Both the position numbers and the translations under genes were made by a program. 44,282 nt of DNA from Candidatus Omnitrophota bacterium (lineage in GTDB: Bacteria > Omnitrophota > Gorgyraeia > Duberdicusellales > 4484-171), in the NCBI GenBank assembly GCA_021735105.1, contig JAIPHS010000002.1, positions 1 to 44,282 of the forward strand, in the 5' to 3' direction. Shown here in pieces: positions 25,008-31,670 of the stretch; the stretch's first letter is position 1, and every line of letters begins with the position of its first letter. The notes beneath the pieces were generated by a model. That model saw nothing but the letters and a program-made list of their open reading frames with translations. It was not told where the DNA came from and did no database searches.

Positions 25008-25454
25008 ATGATACAAGGATTTGGTGATATGAGTTTATCTCTGGCATTTGCTGCAGTAGGCTCTGCCTTAGGTACAGGTGTAGCCGGGATGGCTGCAGTA
25101 GGAGCTTGGAAGAAAGCTTTTGCCCAGAATAAAACTGCTCCATTTACTTTACTTGCTTTTGTGGGAGCGCCTTTAACTCAAACTATTTATGCTTGGATAT
25201 TGAGAGACCAAATTATTGGCGCTAATTTACCCGCCACTACTCCTACTTATGTATTTCAAGCTGTATTAGGCCTATCTGCCGGTATTGCTATGGGGGCCTC
25301 GGCTTACATGCAAGGAAAAGCTGCAGCAAGGGCTTGTGATGCTTTGGCAGAAACTGGCAAAGGGTTTGGCCAATACATAACAGTACTTGGAATAATTGAA
25401 ACTGTAGCCTTGTTTGTAATGGTATTTTGTATGATGGCGCTTCCTTTAGCATAG
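25008..25454 (+). CDS. ntpK: V-type ATP synthase subunit K (rotor ring)
   Basis: 148-residue, four-helix rotor subunit. The start MIQGFGDM at 25008 is chosen because AGGGGGG lies six bases upstream; an in-frame upstream start at 24915 would add residues encoded by the heptamer repeat. Ion-site residues are visible: LTQ in helix 2 (T57, Q58), MQGKA in helix 3 (Q102) and the carboxylate in IIETVALF of helix 4 (E131). These match T64, Q65, Q110 and E139 of Enterococcus hirae NtpK, which bind Na+. Sodium transport is therefore likely, though inferred. Confidence 0.94.
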   Translation: MIQGFGDMSLSLAFAAVGSALGTGVAGMAAVGAWKKAFAQNKTAPFTLLAFVGAPLTQTIYAWILRDQIIGANLPATTPTYVFQAVLGLSAGIAMGASAYMQGKAAARACDALAETGKGFGQYITVLGIIETVALFVMVFCMMALPLA

Positions 25455-25519
25455 AGTTATCCAAGTAGAGGTGTTTAGATATCTTGCTTTTAGCAAAAAT
25501 GGAGTGTCTACTAAAAGGG

Positions 25520-25548
25520 TTGATTTTTTTGTCAATTCTTGTTATTAT
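25520..25548 (+). promoter_or_regulatory. Promoter of tRNA-Val
   Basis: TTGATT (25520-25525), an exact 17-base spacer and TATTAT (25543-25548), ending nine bases before the tRNA 5' end. Confidence 0.6.
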
Positions 25549-25557
25549 TGCGAATAC

Positions 25558-25632
25558 GGGCGGTTAGCTCAGTTGGTTTAGAGCGTCTCGTTTACACCGA
25601 GAGGGTCGTGGGTTCGAATCCTACACCGCCCA
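25558..25632 (+). tRNA. tRNA-Val (TAC)
   Basis: Acceptor GGGCGGT pairs with ACCGCCC, discriminator A. D arm GCTC/GAGC; anticodon stem TCTCG/CGAGA closes loop TTTACAC (anticodon TAC). The T arm is GTGGG-TTCGAAT-CCTAC. CCA is not encoded. The last 18 bases plus two flanking bases recur 143 bases downstream. Confidence 0.96.
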
Positions 25633-25777
25633 TGTTTTATTGTTTATTCATAAATGTTATTTGCAAAATTTATTTGAGGGTAGTGAAATAAGTTTTTTCG
25701 GAACAAATAAAACAGTTATAGTAATCAGATAGCTTCGGCTGCGCCGAAGATTTGTTACGAATCCTACACCGCCCATG
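25615..25777 (+). repeat. 20-bp direct repeat of the tRNA-Val 3' end with a 123-bp insert
   Basis: CGAATCCTACACCGCCCATG occurs at 25615-25634 (tRNA 3' end) and again at 25758-25777. Between them (25635-25757) is non-coding sequence with a 7-bp hairpin CTTCGGC/GCCGAAG (25733-25749). Duplicated tRNA 3' ends are the usual signature of integrase attachment sites, but no integrase gene lies between. It may be the scar of a lost element, or a local duplication. Confidence 0.7.
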
Positions 25778-25809
25778 ACTTCATATAAAGAAGGTACCGA
25801 AGGATGAAA

Positions 25810-25865
25810 GGACGACGGACGAAAAGACGAAATCGTCTGTCGTCTATCGTCCCTCTTCCCTCGGA
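25810..25865. repeat. Heptamer array with inverted halves before thrS
   Basis: Eight consecutive 7-bp words: GGACGAC, GGACGAA, AAGACGA, AATCGTC, TGTCGTC, TATCGTC, CCTCTTC, CCTCGGA. GACGA words switch to TCGTC words in the middle, so the transcript can fold on itself. It ends 20 bases before the thrS ATG. Confidence 0.85.
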
Positions 25866-25885
25866 ACAAGGTTATAATTCAGAAA

Positions 25886-27592
25886 ATGGATTTAGAAAGC
25901 TTAAGACACTCATGTTCACACGTTTTAGCTTCAGCAGTTAAGAAACTCTATCCGGAGGCTAAATTAGGCATAGGCCCTGCTATCGAAGAAGGGTTTTATT
26001 ATGACTTTGATATCCCAGGAGGGTTAAGCGAAGAAGATTTGCCCAAAATTGAAAAGTTGATGGAAGAAGAGATAAAATCCAAGCTACCCTTTGCCCAAAA
26101 AGAGTTGAGCAAAGAGGAGGCTATAGATTTTTTTAGAAAAAAAGGTGAGATTTATAAGATAGAGTTGATCAAAGATTTAGGAAAAGATAAAGTTTCAACT
26201 TTTCAGCATAATGATTTTATAGATTTATGTAAGGGACCGCATCTAAAAGACACTGGAGCCTTAAAAAACTTTAAATTGCTTTCGGTATCAGGAGCTTATT
26301 GGCGGGGCGATCAGAAAAATGCCCAGCTAAGCCGGATATATGGAACAGTTTTTCCTGATAGGAAAAGTTTAAAGAAATATTTAAACCGGTTAGAAGAGGC
26401 AAAAAAAAGAGATCATCGCAAATTAGGCAAAGAACTGGGCCTATTTGATATATATCCAGAACAAGCTGGCGCAGGATTAGTTTTTTATCTTCCTAAGGGT
26501 GCGATTTTGCGTAAAATTATTACAGATTGGGAGATAGATCAGCACCTAAAGAGGGGTTATCAAATGATTAATACCCCTCATATTATGAATAAAAATCTTT
26601 GGGATAAAAGCGGCCATCTTGATTATTATCAAGAATATATGTATCCGATTAAAAAAGAAAACCAGGAATTTATTTTAAAACCTATGAATTGTCCCGGCCA
26701 TATTCTTGTTTATAAATCAAAGCTGCATAGCTTCAGGGATCTTCCTCTTAGGTTGTTTGAATTAGGCACAGTTTATCGGTTTGAAAAAAGCGGGGTGCTG
26801 CATGGATTACTTCGCCTTAGAGGGTTTACCCAAGATGATGCTCATATTTTTTGTAAAAAAGAAGATCTTTATTCGGAAATAGAAGGAGTTATTGAATTTG
26901 TTAAGTCCACCATGGAAAAATTTGGTTTTAGCGGCTATAGCGCTGAATTAAGTACTCGTCCGGATGAGTTTATTGGAAAACAGAAAGATTGGGAAGAAGC
27001 AGAAAATATTTTAGAGGAAGTCCTAAAAAAGGAAAAACTTGATTACAAGTTGAATTCCGGGGACGGAGCTTTTTATGGGCCTAAAATAGACATTATCTTA
27101 AAAGATGCTATCGGGAGAAGCTGGCAGTGTGCTACTGTTCAACTTGATTATAATATTCCGGAAAGGTTTGATTTAACTTATCGTTCAAAGGAAGATAATG
27201 ATCAAAGAGTAGTGATGATTCACCGTGTTATTTTAGGAAGCCTAGAAAGATTTATGGCTACATTGATAGAACATTTTGCCGGTGCTTTACCTTTTTGGCT
27301 TGCACCGGTTCAAATTAGTGTTTTAAATATCAATAAAGATGTAGCTGATTACGCACAAGAGGTAAAAACAAAACTAGAAAAAGAAGGTTTTAGAGTTGAG
27401 AGCGACTTAGATGAGGAAACTCTACAGAAAAAAATTAGGAAAAAGGAACTTTTAAAAATACCTTATATGGTAATAGTAGGAAGGCAGGAAAAGGAAGAAA
27501 AAACAATTTCTTTACGAAAAAGAGGAAAAGAAAATTTAGGTTCAAAAAAACTAGAACAATTAATAACTTTTTTAAAAAAGGAGGCCAAATAG
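25886..27592 (+). CDS. thrS: Threonyl-tRNA synthetase lacking the TGS domain
   Basis: Charges tRNA-Thr. The protein begins directly in the editing domain: HSCSHVLASA near 8 and CKGPH near 115 are its zinc-type His/Cys motifs. The catalytic core shows MNCPGHILVYKS near 266, the motif-2 region RFEKSGVLHGLLRLRGFTQDD near 298 and QCATVQLDYNIPERF near 415. The anticodon domain closes the protein. At 568 residues it lacks the ~60-residue N-terminal TGS domain of typical ThrRS. TATAAT at 25873-25878 lies eight bases before the ATG, so the mRNA may be leaderless, though no matching -35 is seen. It starts the thrS-infC-rpmI-rplT operon. Confidence 0.95.
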   Translation: MDLESLRHSCSHVLASAVKKLYPEAKLGIGPAIEEGFYYDFDIPGGLSEEDLPKIEKLMEEEIKSKLPFAQKELSKEEAIDFFRKKGEIYKIELIKDLGKDKVSTFQHNDFIDLCKGPHLKDTGALKNFKLLSVSGAYWRGDQKNAQLSRIYGTVFPDRKSLKKYLNRLEEAKKRDHRKLGKELGLFDIYPEQAGAGLVFYLPKGAILRKIITDWEIDQHLKRGYQMINTPHIMNKNLWDKSGHLDYYQEYMYPIKKENQEFILKPMNCPGHILVYKSKLHSFRDLPLRLFELGTVYRFEKSGVLHGLLRLRGFTQDDAHIFCKKEDLYSEIEGVIEFVKSTMEKFGFSGYSAELSTRPDEFIGKQKDWEEAENILEEVLKKEKLDYKLNSGDGAFYGPKIDIILKDAIGRSWQCATVQLDYNIPERFDLTYRSKEDNDQRVVMIHRVILGSLERFMATLIEHFAGALPFWLAPVQISVLNINKDVADYAQEVKTKLEKEGFRVESDLDEETLQKKIRKKELLKIPYMVIVGRQEKEEKTISLRKRGKENLGSKKLEQLITFLKKEAK

Positions 27593-28099
27593 GTGAAGAA
27601 AAGAGTAAGAGTGAATTTGAGAATTGTTGCAGAAAATTTAAGGTTAATTAGCCCCGAGGGAGAACAGTTAGGAATTGTAACCCGTAAAGAGGCTTTAGAT
27701 AAAGCAAGAGAGCATGGGCTTGATTTAGTTGAGATTGCTCCTTCTGCAAAACCGCCTGTTTGCCGGATAATGGATTTTACAAAATATAAATATGAACAAA
27801 ACAAGAGGGAAAAAGAATTAAAAAAACACCAGAAGCATTCTCAGCTTAAAGAAGTGAGGATTACGCCTCGCACAGAACAACACGATTATCAAGTCAAGCT
27901 AAAAAGAATGAAAAATTTTTTAGAAAAAAGACACAAAGTAAGAATAAGGATGCGTTATAAGGGAAGAGAAATTACTCATAAAGAAATTGGAAGAAAAATC
28001 GTAGATAATATTATAAAAGACACAGAATCTATTGCCCAAATAGATAAAGAGCCTGCAATGAGGGGTAAAACTATGATATTTACTTTAAGCCCGAAATAG
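27593..28099 (+). CDS. infC: Translation initiation factor IF-3
   Basis: Binds the 30S subunit and controls start-codon selection. It begins VKKRVRVNLRIVAENLRLISPEGEQLGIV with a GTG start immediately after the thrS stop. A perfect AAGGAGG (27579-27585) stands seven bases before it. LDLVEIAPSAKPPVCRIMDFTKYKYEQNKREKE near 43-75 is the strongly conserved linker region, and the C-terminal domain ends MRGKTMIFTLSPK. 168 residues. Non-ATG starts are typical for infC; here it is GTG rather than the ATT of E. coli. Confidence 0.95.
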   Translation: MKKRVRVNLRIVAENLRLISPEGEQLGIVTRKEALDKAREHGLDLVEIAPSAKPPVCRIMDFTKYKYEQNKREKELKKHQKHSQLKEVRITPRTEQHDYQVKLKRMKNFLEKRHKVRIRMRYKGREITHKEIGRKIVDNIIKDTESIAQIDKEPAMRGKTMIFTLSPK

Positions 28100-28110
28100 C
28101 TATAATGAAT

Positions 28111-28166
28111 AGATGGCAGATGGCAGATAAATTATCTGCTTAACTGCAATTTCCAATCTGCAATCC
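28111..28166. repeat. Heptamer array with inverted halves before rpmI
   Basis: Eight phased words: AGATGGC, AGATGGC, AGATAAA, TTATCTG, CTTAACT, GCAATTT, CCAATCT, GCAATCC. GCAGATAA pairs with TTATCTGC (28123-28139) with a one-base loop. The array is 56 bases long, the same as the array before thrS. It ends 40 bases before the rpmI ATG, leaving the rpmI Shine-Dalgarno (GAGGAGG) free. Confidence 0.8.
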
Positions 28167-28206
28167 AAGAGAGAGATTCACTTGAATTATTTTAGAGGAG
28201 GAAGAT

Positions 28207-28407
28207 ATGCCAAAATTAAAAACGAGAAAATCAATTGCAAAAAGAATTAAAATTACAAAAAAGAAGAAGGCATTAAAAGCAAAAGCCGGAAGAAGGCATT
28301 TGCTGAGCGGAAAAGGCCGCAGTAGAAAAAGGAATTTACGCAAAAAAGATCTGGTACCAAAAGAATTTCAAAAAGTGGTAAAAAGAGCTTTACCTTATTC
28401 TGCTTAA
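28207..28407 (+). CDS. rpmI: 50S ribosomal protein L35
   Basis: 66 residues, very basic. PKLKTRKSIAKRIKITKKKKALKAKAGRRHLLSGKG... is the L35 signature, with KRNLRKK near 43. Normal length. A strong GAGGAGG precedes the ATG. It sits in the conserved infC-rpmI-rplT order, normally regulated by L20 in bacteria where this has been studied. Confidence 0.96.
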   Translation: MPKLKTRKSIAKRIKITKKKKALKAKAGRRHLLSGKGRSRKRNLRKKDLVPKEFQKVVKRALPYSA

Positions 28408-28410
28408 ACT

Positions 28411-28573
28411 GGTTAATTAGTTGTCATCAGCGAATGCAACTAATCATCGAATTTACTAATCTGTACGAATATACGAATGGGATTATGAATATTCGTACAT
28501 TCGTAATTGATTCGTATATTCGTTGATGATTATCTTTGTAAATTCGTTGATTGTTTTTATTCATCAATTAACC
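28411..28573. repeat. 163-bp imperfect palindrome between rpmI and rplT
   Basis: Left end GGTTAATT (28411-28418) mirrors AATTAACC (28566-28573). The central arms ACGAATATACGAAT (28465-28478) and ATTCGTATATTCGT (28510-28523) are perfect reverse complements over 14 bases. CGAATTTAC on the left (28448-28456) mirrors GTAAATTCG on the right (28536-28544). The words CGAAT/ATTCG recur at mostly 8-bp spacing. The transcript could fold into one long hairpin just before the rplT Shine-Dalgarno AAAGGAG. Confidence 0.85.
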
Positions 28574-28600
28574 ATTCGAAAAAATAAAAAGGAGTTTATT

Positions 28601-28945
28601 ATGAGAGTAAGAAGTCCTGTAGCTTCTAGAAAAAGAAAGAAAAAAGTCCTAAAACAGGTTAAAGGGTATTGGGGCAGGCGGTCTAAAAACTATCGTAGGG
28701 CAGTTGAAACTTTACGCAGGGCCTATGTCTATGCTTATAATCACAGAAGGCTTAAAAAAAGAGAGTTTCGTTCACTATGGATTACTCGTCTTAATGCAGC
28801 TGCCAGAGAAAGAGGAACATCTTATCGGGAATTAATTAATGATTTAAAAAAGAATAATATAATTCTTTCCCGCAATGTTTTGGCATTGATTGCTTCAGAG
28901 AATCCAGAGGTTTTTGACCAAATTGTAGATAAAGTAAAAAGCTAA
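28601..28945 (+). CDS. rplT: 50S ribosomal protein L20
   Basis: 114 residues from MRVRSPVASRKRKKKVLKQVKGYWGRRSKNYRRAVETL. The start at 28601 is set by AAAGGAG seven bases upstream and by the family's usual N-terminus; an upstream in-frame ATG at 28523 would add residues read from the palindrome. YAYNHRRLKKREFRSLWITRLNAAARERGTSYRELI near 43-78 is diagnostic. Normal length. L20 represses its own operon in E. coli and Bacillus; the large palindrome upstream is a possible but unproven control element. Confidence 0.96.
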   Translation: MRVRSPVASRKRKKKVLKQVKGYWGRRSKNYRRAVETLRRAYVYAYNHRRLKKREFRSLWITRLNAAARERGTSYRELINDLKKNNIILSRNVLALIASENPEVFDQIVDKVKS

Positions 28946-28964
28946 AAGGTATGGCCAAAAAATT

Positions 28965-29360
28965 ATGAAATATGTAATTATTGTTGGATGCAGCCGTGCT
29001 GGGAGGGCTTTAGCCCAAGAACTGTCCAGTAAAGAAAATGTTGTTGTGATTGATAAGAGTTTAAAAAATCTTGATTTGTTAAAAGAGGATTTTAACGGGA
29101 AAAAAATATGGGCTGATGCTTTAGATGTAGTTACTTTAGAAAAGGCCGGGATTAAAGAGGCAGACGCTCTTTTTTTACTTACCGGCAATGATAATCTTAA
29201 TCTAGTTGTTGGAAAAGTTGCCAAAAGAAAGTATAAAACTGAAAAAGTAGTTTTGCAGGTAAATGATGCCATGAAGAAAAAAATATTTGGAGAAGAAGGT
29301 TTGACTATAATTAACAAAACTTATCTTTTAGGTGAGGTATTAAAAAAGTGTATATTGTAA
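28965..29360 (+). CDS. RCK-N (TrkA-N) domain protein
   Basis: 131 residues, a single NAD-binding Rossmann domain: YVIIVGCSRAGRALAQELSSKENVVVIDK at the N-terminus (GxxxxG with a terminal acidic residue) and ADALFLLTGNDNLNLVVGKVAKRKY near 64. There is no C-terminal RCK-C domain. It is probably a regulatory subunit of the Trk potassium transporter encoded downstream, acting with the full TrkA next door. Two-protein RCK arrangements occur in other bacteria. It overlaps the next gene by 13 bases. It follows rplT by 19 bases, so read-through from the ribosomal operon is likely. Confidence 0.88.
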   Translation: MKYVIIVGCSRAGRALAQELSSKENVVVIDKSLKNLDLLKEDFNGKKIWADALDVVTLEKAGIKEADALFLLTGNDNLNLVVGKVAKRKYKTEKVVLQVNDAMKKKIFGEEGLTIINKTYLLGEVLKKCIL

Positions 29361-30013
29361 TTGCTGGAGCAGGCCGGTTAGGATTAATTTTAGCAGAAAG
29401 GCTTAAGGAAGATAAACATCAAGTTTGCTTAATTGATAAAAATCGAGAACTTTGTGATTCTTTGGCCAGCAAATTAGATAATATAATGATTATTTGCGGA
29501 GATGCAACTTATCCAGGTGTTTTGAGAGAAGCAAAAATAGAAAAAGTCGATGTTTCTGTTGCAGCAACTTCAGCTGATGAAGATAATATAATTATTTCAT
29601 ATTTAGCCAAAGATTTTTTTGGGATAAAAAGGACAGTGTCTCGAGTTAATGATCCAAAGCATATTCCTTTGTATAAATATATGAAAGTTGATAATCCGGT
29701 AGATTCAATTTCAATTATTGCACGAGTTGTTGAAGAAGAAGCTTCTTTTTCTGATGTGATGAATCTTTTGAGTATTAAAAAAGGAAGGCTTTCTATTGTT
29801 AGAGTTGATATTCCAGAAGATTCTCCTGTGGCTAACAAATCTTTAAAAGATATTGAACTTCCTTCTAACTCAGTTTTGATTTCTGTATTACGCGGGCCTG
29901 AAATTGTTATTCCTTCTGGTTCGACTACTATTCTTCCTGGAGATGAAATAATCGCTGCCACTTTAATCGATAGCGAAACAGATTTAACCAGATCTCTTAT
30001 CGGAAAGGTATAA
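29348..30013 (+). CDS. trkA: Trk system potassium uptake protein TrkA
   Basis: 221 residues. The RCK-N domain starts YIVIAGAGRLGLILAERLKEDKHQVCLIDKN with the GxGxxG NAD motif. GDATYPGVLREAKIEKVDVSVAATSADEDNIIIS near 51-84 is typical. An RCK-C domain (about 140-221) ends in LPGDEIIAATLIDSETDLTRSLIG. It is a cytoplasmic gating subunit. It starts at a GTG inside the previous gene, and its stop overlaps the next start (TAATG at 30011-30015). Confidence 0.93.
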   Translation: MYIVIAGAGRLGLILAERLKEDKHQVCLIDKNRELCDSLASKLDNIMIICGDATYPGVLREAKIEKVDVSVAATSADEDNIIISYLAKDFFGIKRTVSRVNDPKHIPLYKYMKVDNPVDSISIIARVVEEEASFSDVMNLLSIKKGRLSIVRVDIPEDSPVANKSLKDIELPSNSVLISVLRGPEIVIPSGSTTILPGDEIIAATLIDSETDLTRSLIGKV

Positions 30014-30123
30014 TGAAACCACTTTTAGGTATTATTCTAGAAATTTGTTGCTGTTTAGCGATTATTTTGGCCGGGTATCTATTAGCATTAGCTGTAAACT
30101 TCTTTTTCCTTCTTAAAATTTAG
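30013..30123 (+). CDS. 36-residue single-helix membrane peptide between trkA and trkH
   Basis: An ATG at 30013 overlaps the trkA stop (TAATG) and is preceded by GGAAAGG (30002-30008), a good Shine-Dalgarno. The frame runs to TAG at 30121-30123, two bases before the trkH ATG. It encodes MKPLLGIILEICCCLAI, then ILAGYLLALAV, a single long hydrophobic helix with three consecutive Cys, and ends NFFFLLKI. Exact packing between two coupled genes suggests a real gene. By analogy with KdpF, a ~29-residue peptide of the Kdp K+ pump, it may stabilise the transporter. No family was recognised. Confidence 0.7.
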   Translation: MKPLLGIILEICCCLAIILAGYLLALAVNFFFLLKI

Positions 30124-30125
30124 TT

Positions 30126-31610
30126 ATGATAATTTCACCTACCAAAAAAGACTTATCAACAATTTTAAATTTACTGGGGAGATTAATTTTAGGTTTAAGC
30201 TTTTTTATGTTGGTTCCGCTTTTGGTAGCGCTGGTTACGGATGAAATCTCTCCTCTTTTTGACTTTATTATTGGTACAACAGTGAGTGGAGCTCTGGGAT
30301 TTTTTTTATTGGTTTTTTTCCCAATTAAAAAAGAAATATCTTGGGTACACACCTTTTTTACAGTTAGCTTAGGTTGGTTATTCTTTTCGCTTTTGGGAGC
30401 TATCCCTCTTGTTTTATCCGGGCATTTTAGTTCTTTTTTAGATGCTTGGTTTGAGGCCATGAGCGGGTTTGCTACGACCGGACTGATTTTAGTACAAGAT
30501 CTAGATCATATGTCTTTTGCCCATAATAGCTGGCGGCATCTTACTATGTTTATCGGCGGCCAGGGCATAATCTTAGCTACTCTTTCAATATTAACTCAAA
30601 CCAGAAAAGTTGCGGTAGGGTTTTATCTTGGCGAAGGAAGACAGGAAAGAATTTTGCCAAATGTTGTTGGAACGGCCAGGTTTATTTGGAAGGTTAGCTT
30701 TGTTTATTTAATTTTAGGAGTAGCTGCTTTCTTTTTTATATTAAACAGAATTGGCTTATCTTCAGTTAAATCAATCTTTCAAGCATTTTGGTTATTTTTT
30801 GCCGCTTTTGATACGGGGGGTTTTACTCCTTATAAACAAAGCATTGCTTATTATCATAGTTTTTATCTAGAGATTGCTACGCTTGTTTTTATGATATTAG
30901 GAGCTTTTAATTTTAATTTACATTTTTGGCTTTGGCACAAAGACAAGAAGGAAATATTTAAAAATTTTGAAATAAAAACTTTTATTTTCACTTTTTTTTC
31001 ATTAACATTATTGATTTATATTCCTTTTTTAGGAAGTAATTTTTCGCAATTATTTAGAAGCGGTTTCTATCAGCTTATATCCGCACATACCGGGTGTGGT
31101 TTTACTAATTTAGAAGAGGGGGTTTTAATGGGGTTTCCTCTTCTTTCTCTTTTAGCTGTAATATTTGCGATGATGATCGGAGGAGGGGTTTGCTCTACTA
31201 CCGGCGGTATTAAATTATTGCGGGTAGGGATTATTTTTAAAACTATTTGTGCCGAAGTTAAACGCTGGATTATGCCCCCGGGTGCGGTATTTCGCGAAAA
31301 ATACCACCATTTGAACGATGTTCTTTTATCTAATAAAAAGATAAGAAATGCTTTTATAATTTTTATTTTATTTATAATTACTTATATGGCAGGAGCATTA
31401 GTAGCTATTGGTTTGGGCTATCCAGCTACCGCCGCTCTCTTTGAGTCAGTTTCTGCAACTGCAAATGTGGGTTTATCCAGTGGAATAACCAGCCCTAGCA
31501 TGCCCAGTATTTTAAAGGTAGTATATATAGTCCAGATGTGGATAGGCCGGCTAGAGTTTATTGCAGTTTTTGTTGCTTTGGGAGCATTATTATCATTTTT
31601 TAGAAAATAG
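30126..31610 (+). CDS. trkH: TrkH family potassium uptake protein
   Basis: Membrane pore of the Trk K+ importer, 494 residues with about ten to twelve hydrophobic segments. The four pore loops with the selectivity-filter Gly are visible: SGFATTGLI near 114, FDTGGFTPY near 229, HTGCGFTNLEEG near 321 and TANVGLSSG near 441. CSTTGGIKLLRVGI near 358 follows the third loop, as in TrkH/KtrB proteins. It is coupled to the upstream RCK proteins and the small peptide. Confidence 0.95.
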   Translation: MIISPTKKDLSTILNLLGRLILGLSFFMLVPLLVALVTDEISPLFDFIIGTTVSGALGFFLLVFFPIKKEISWVHTFFTVSLGWLFFSLLGAIPLVLSGHFSSFLDAWFEAMSGFATTGLILVQDLDHMSFAHNSWRHLTMFIGGQGIILATLSILTQTRKVAVGFYLGEGRQERILPNVVGTARFIWKVSFVYLILGVAAFFFILNRIGLSSVKSIFQAFWLFFAAFDTGGFTPYKQSIAYYHSFYLEIATLVFMILGAFNFNLHFWLWHKDKKEIFKNFEIKTFIFTFFSLTLLIYIPFLGSNFSQLFRSGFYQLISAHTGCGFTNLEEGVLMGFPLLSLLAVIFAMMIGGGVCSTTGGIKLLRVGIIFKTICAEVKRWIMPPGAVFREKYHHLNDVLLSNKKIRNAFIIFILFIITYMAGALVAIGLGYPATAALFESVSATANVGLSSGITSPSMPSILKVVYIVQMWIGRLEFIAVFVALGALLSFFRK

Positions 31611-31612
31611 GG

Positions 31613-31670
31613 GCACAGATGAATACAGATAGCATGCCAAAAATCAGTTTTTACAGATGCACACAGATAG
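31613..31670 (+). repeat. CACAGAT word repeat overlapping the start of the next gene
   Basis: CACAGATG, ATACAGATAG, then after a short gap TTTTTACAGATG and CACACAGATAG. These match the CACAGAT/ATCTGTG words at 36500-36581. The repeat begins just after the trkH stop and runs through the first ~17 codons of the downstream reading frame. Confidence 0.6.

Noticed and set aside
25635..25757. Integrated mobile element at tRNA-Val
   Set aside because: The interval is 123 bases with no coding capacity for an integrase; at most a scar.
25758..25777. Second tRNA-Val gene
   Set aside because: Only the last 20 bases are duplicated; no 5' half or anticodon arm is present.
25633..25885. T-box leader for thrS
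   Set aside because: No T-box motif, specifier loop or terminator can be found; the gap holds the tRNA 3' duplicate and a heptamer array.
2481..28166. Heptamer arrays as CRISPR arrays
   Set aside because: Units are 7 bp with no unique spacers, and no cas genes are near.
28895..29317. A 140-codon minus-strand frame opposite rplT and the RCK-N gene
   Set aside because: It is antisense to a clear Rossmann-fold gene and shows no motif or ribosome-binding site.
30113..30460. A 115-codon minus-strand Lys-rich frame opposite trkH
   Set aside because: It is the reverse reading of a hydrophobic membrane-protein gene, which typically produces such charged shadows.
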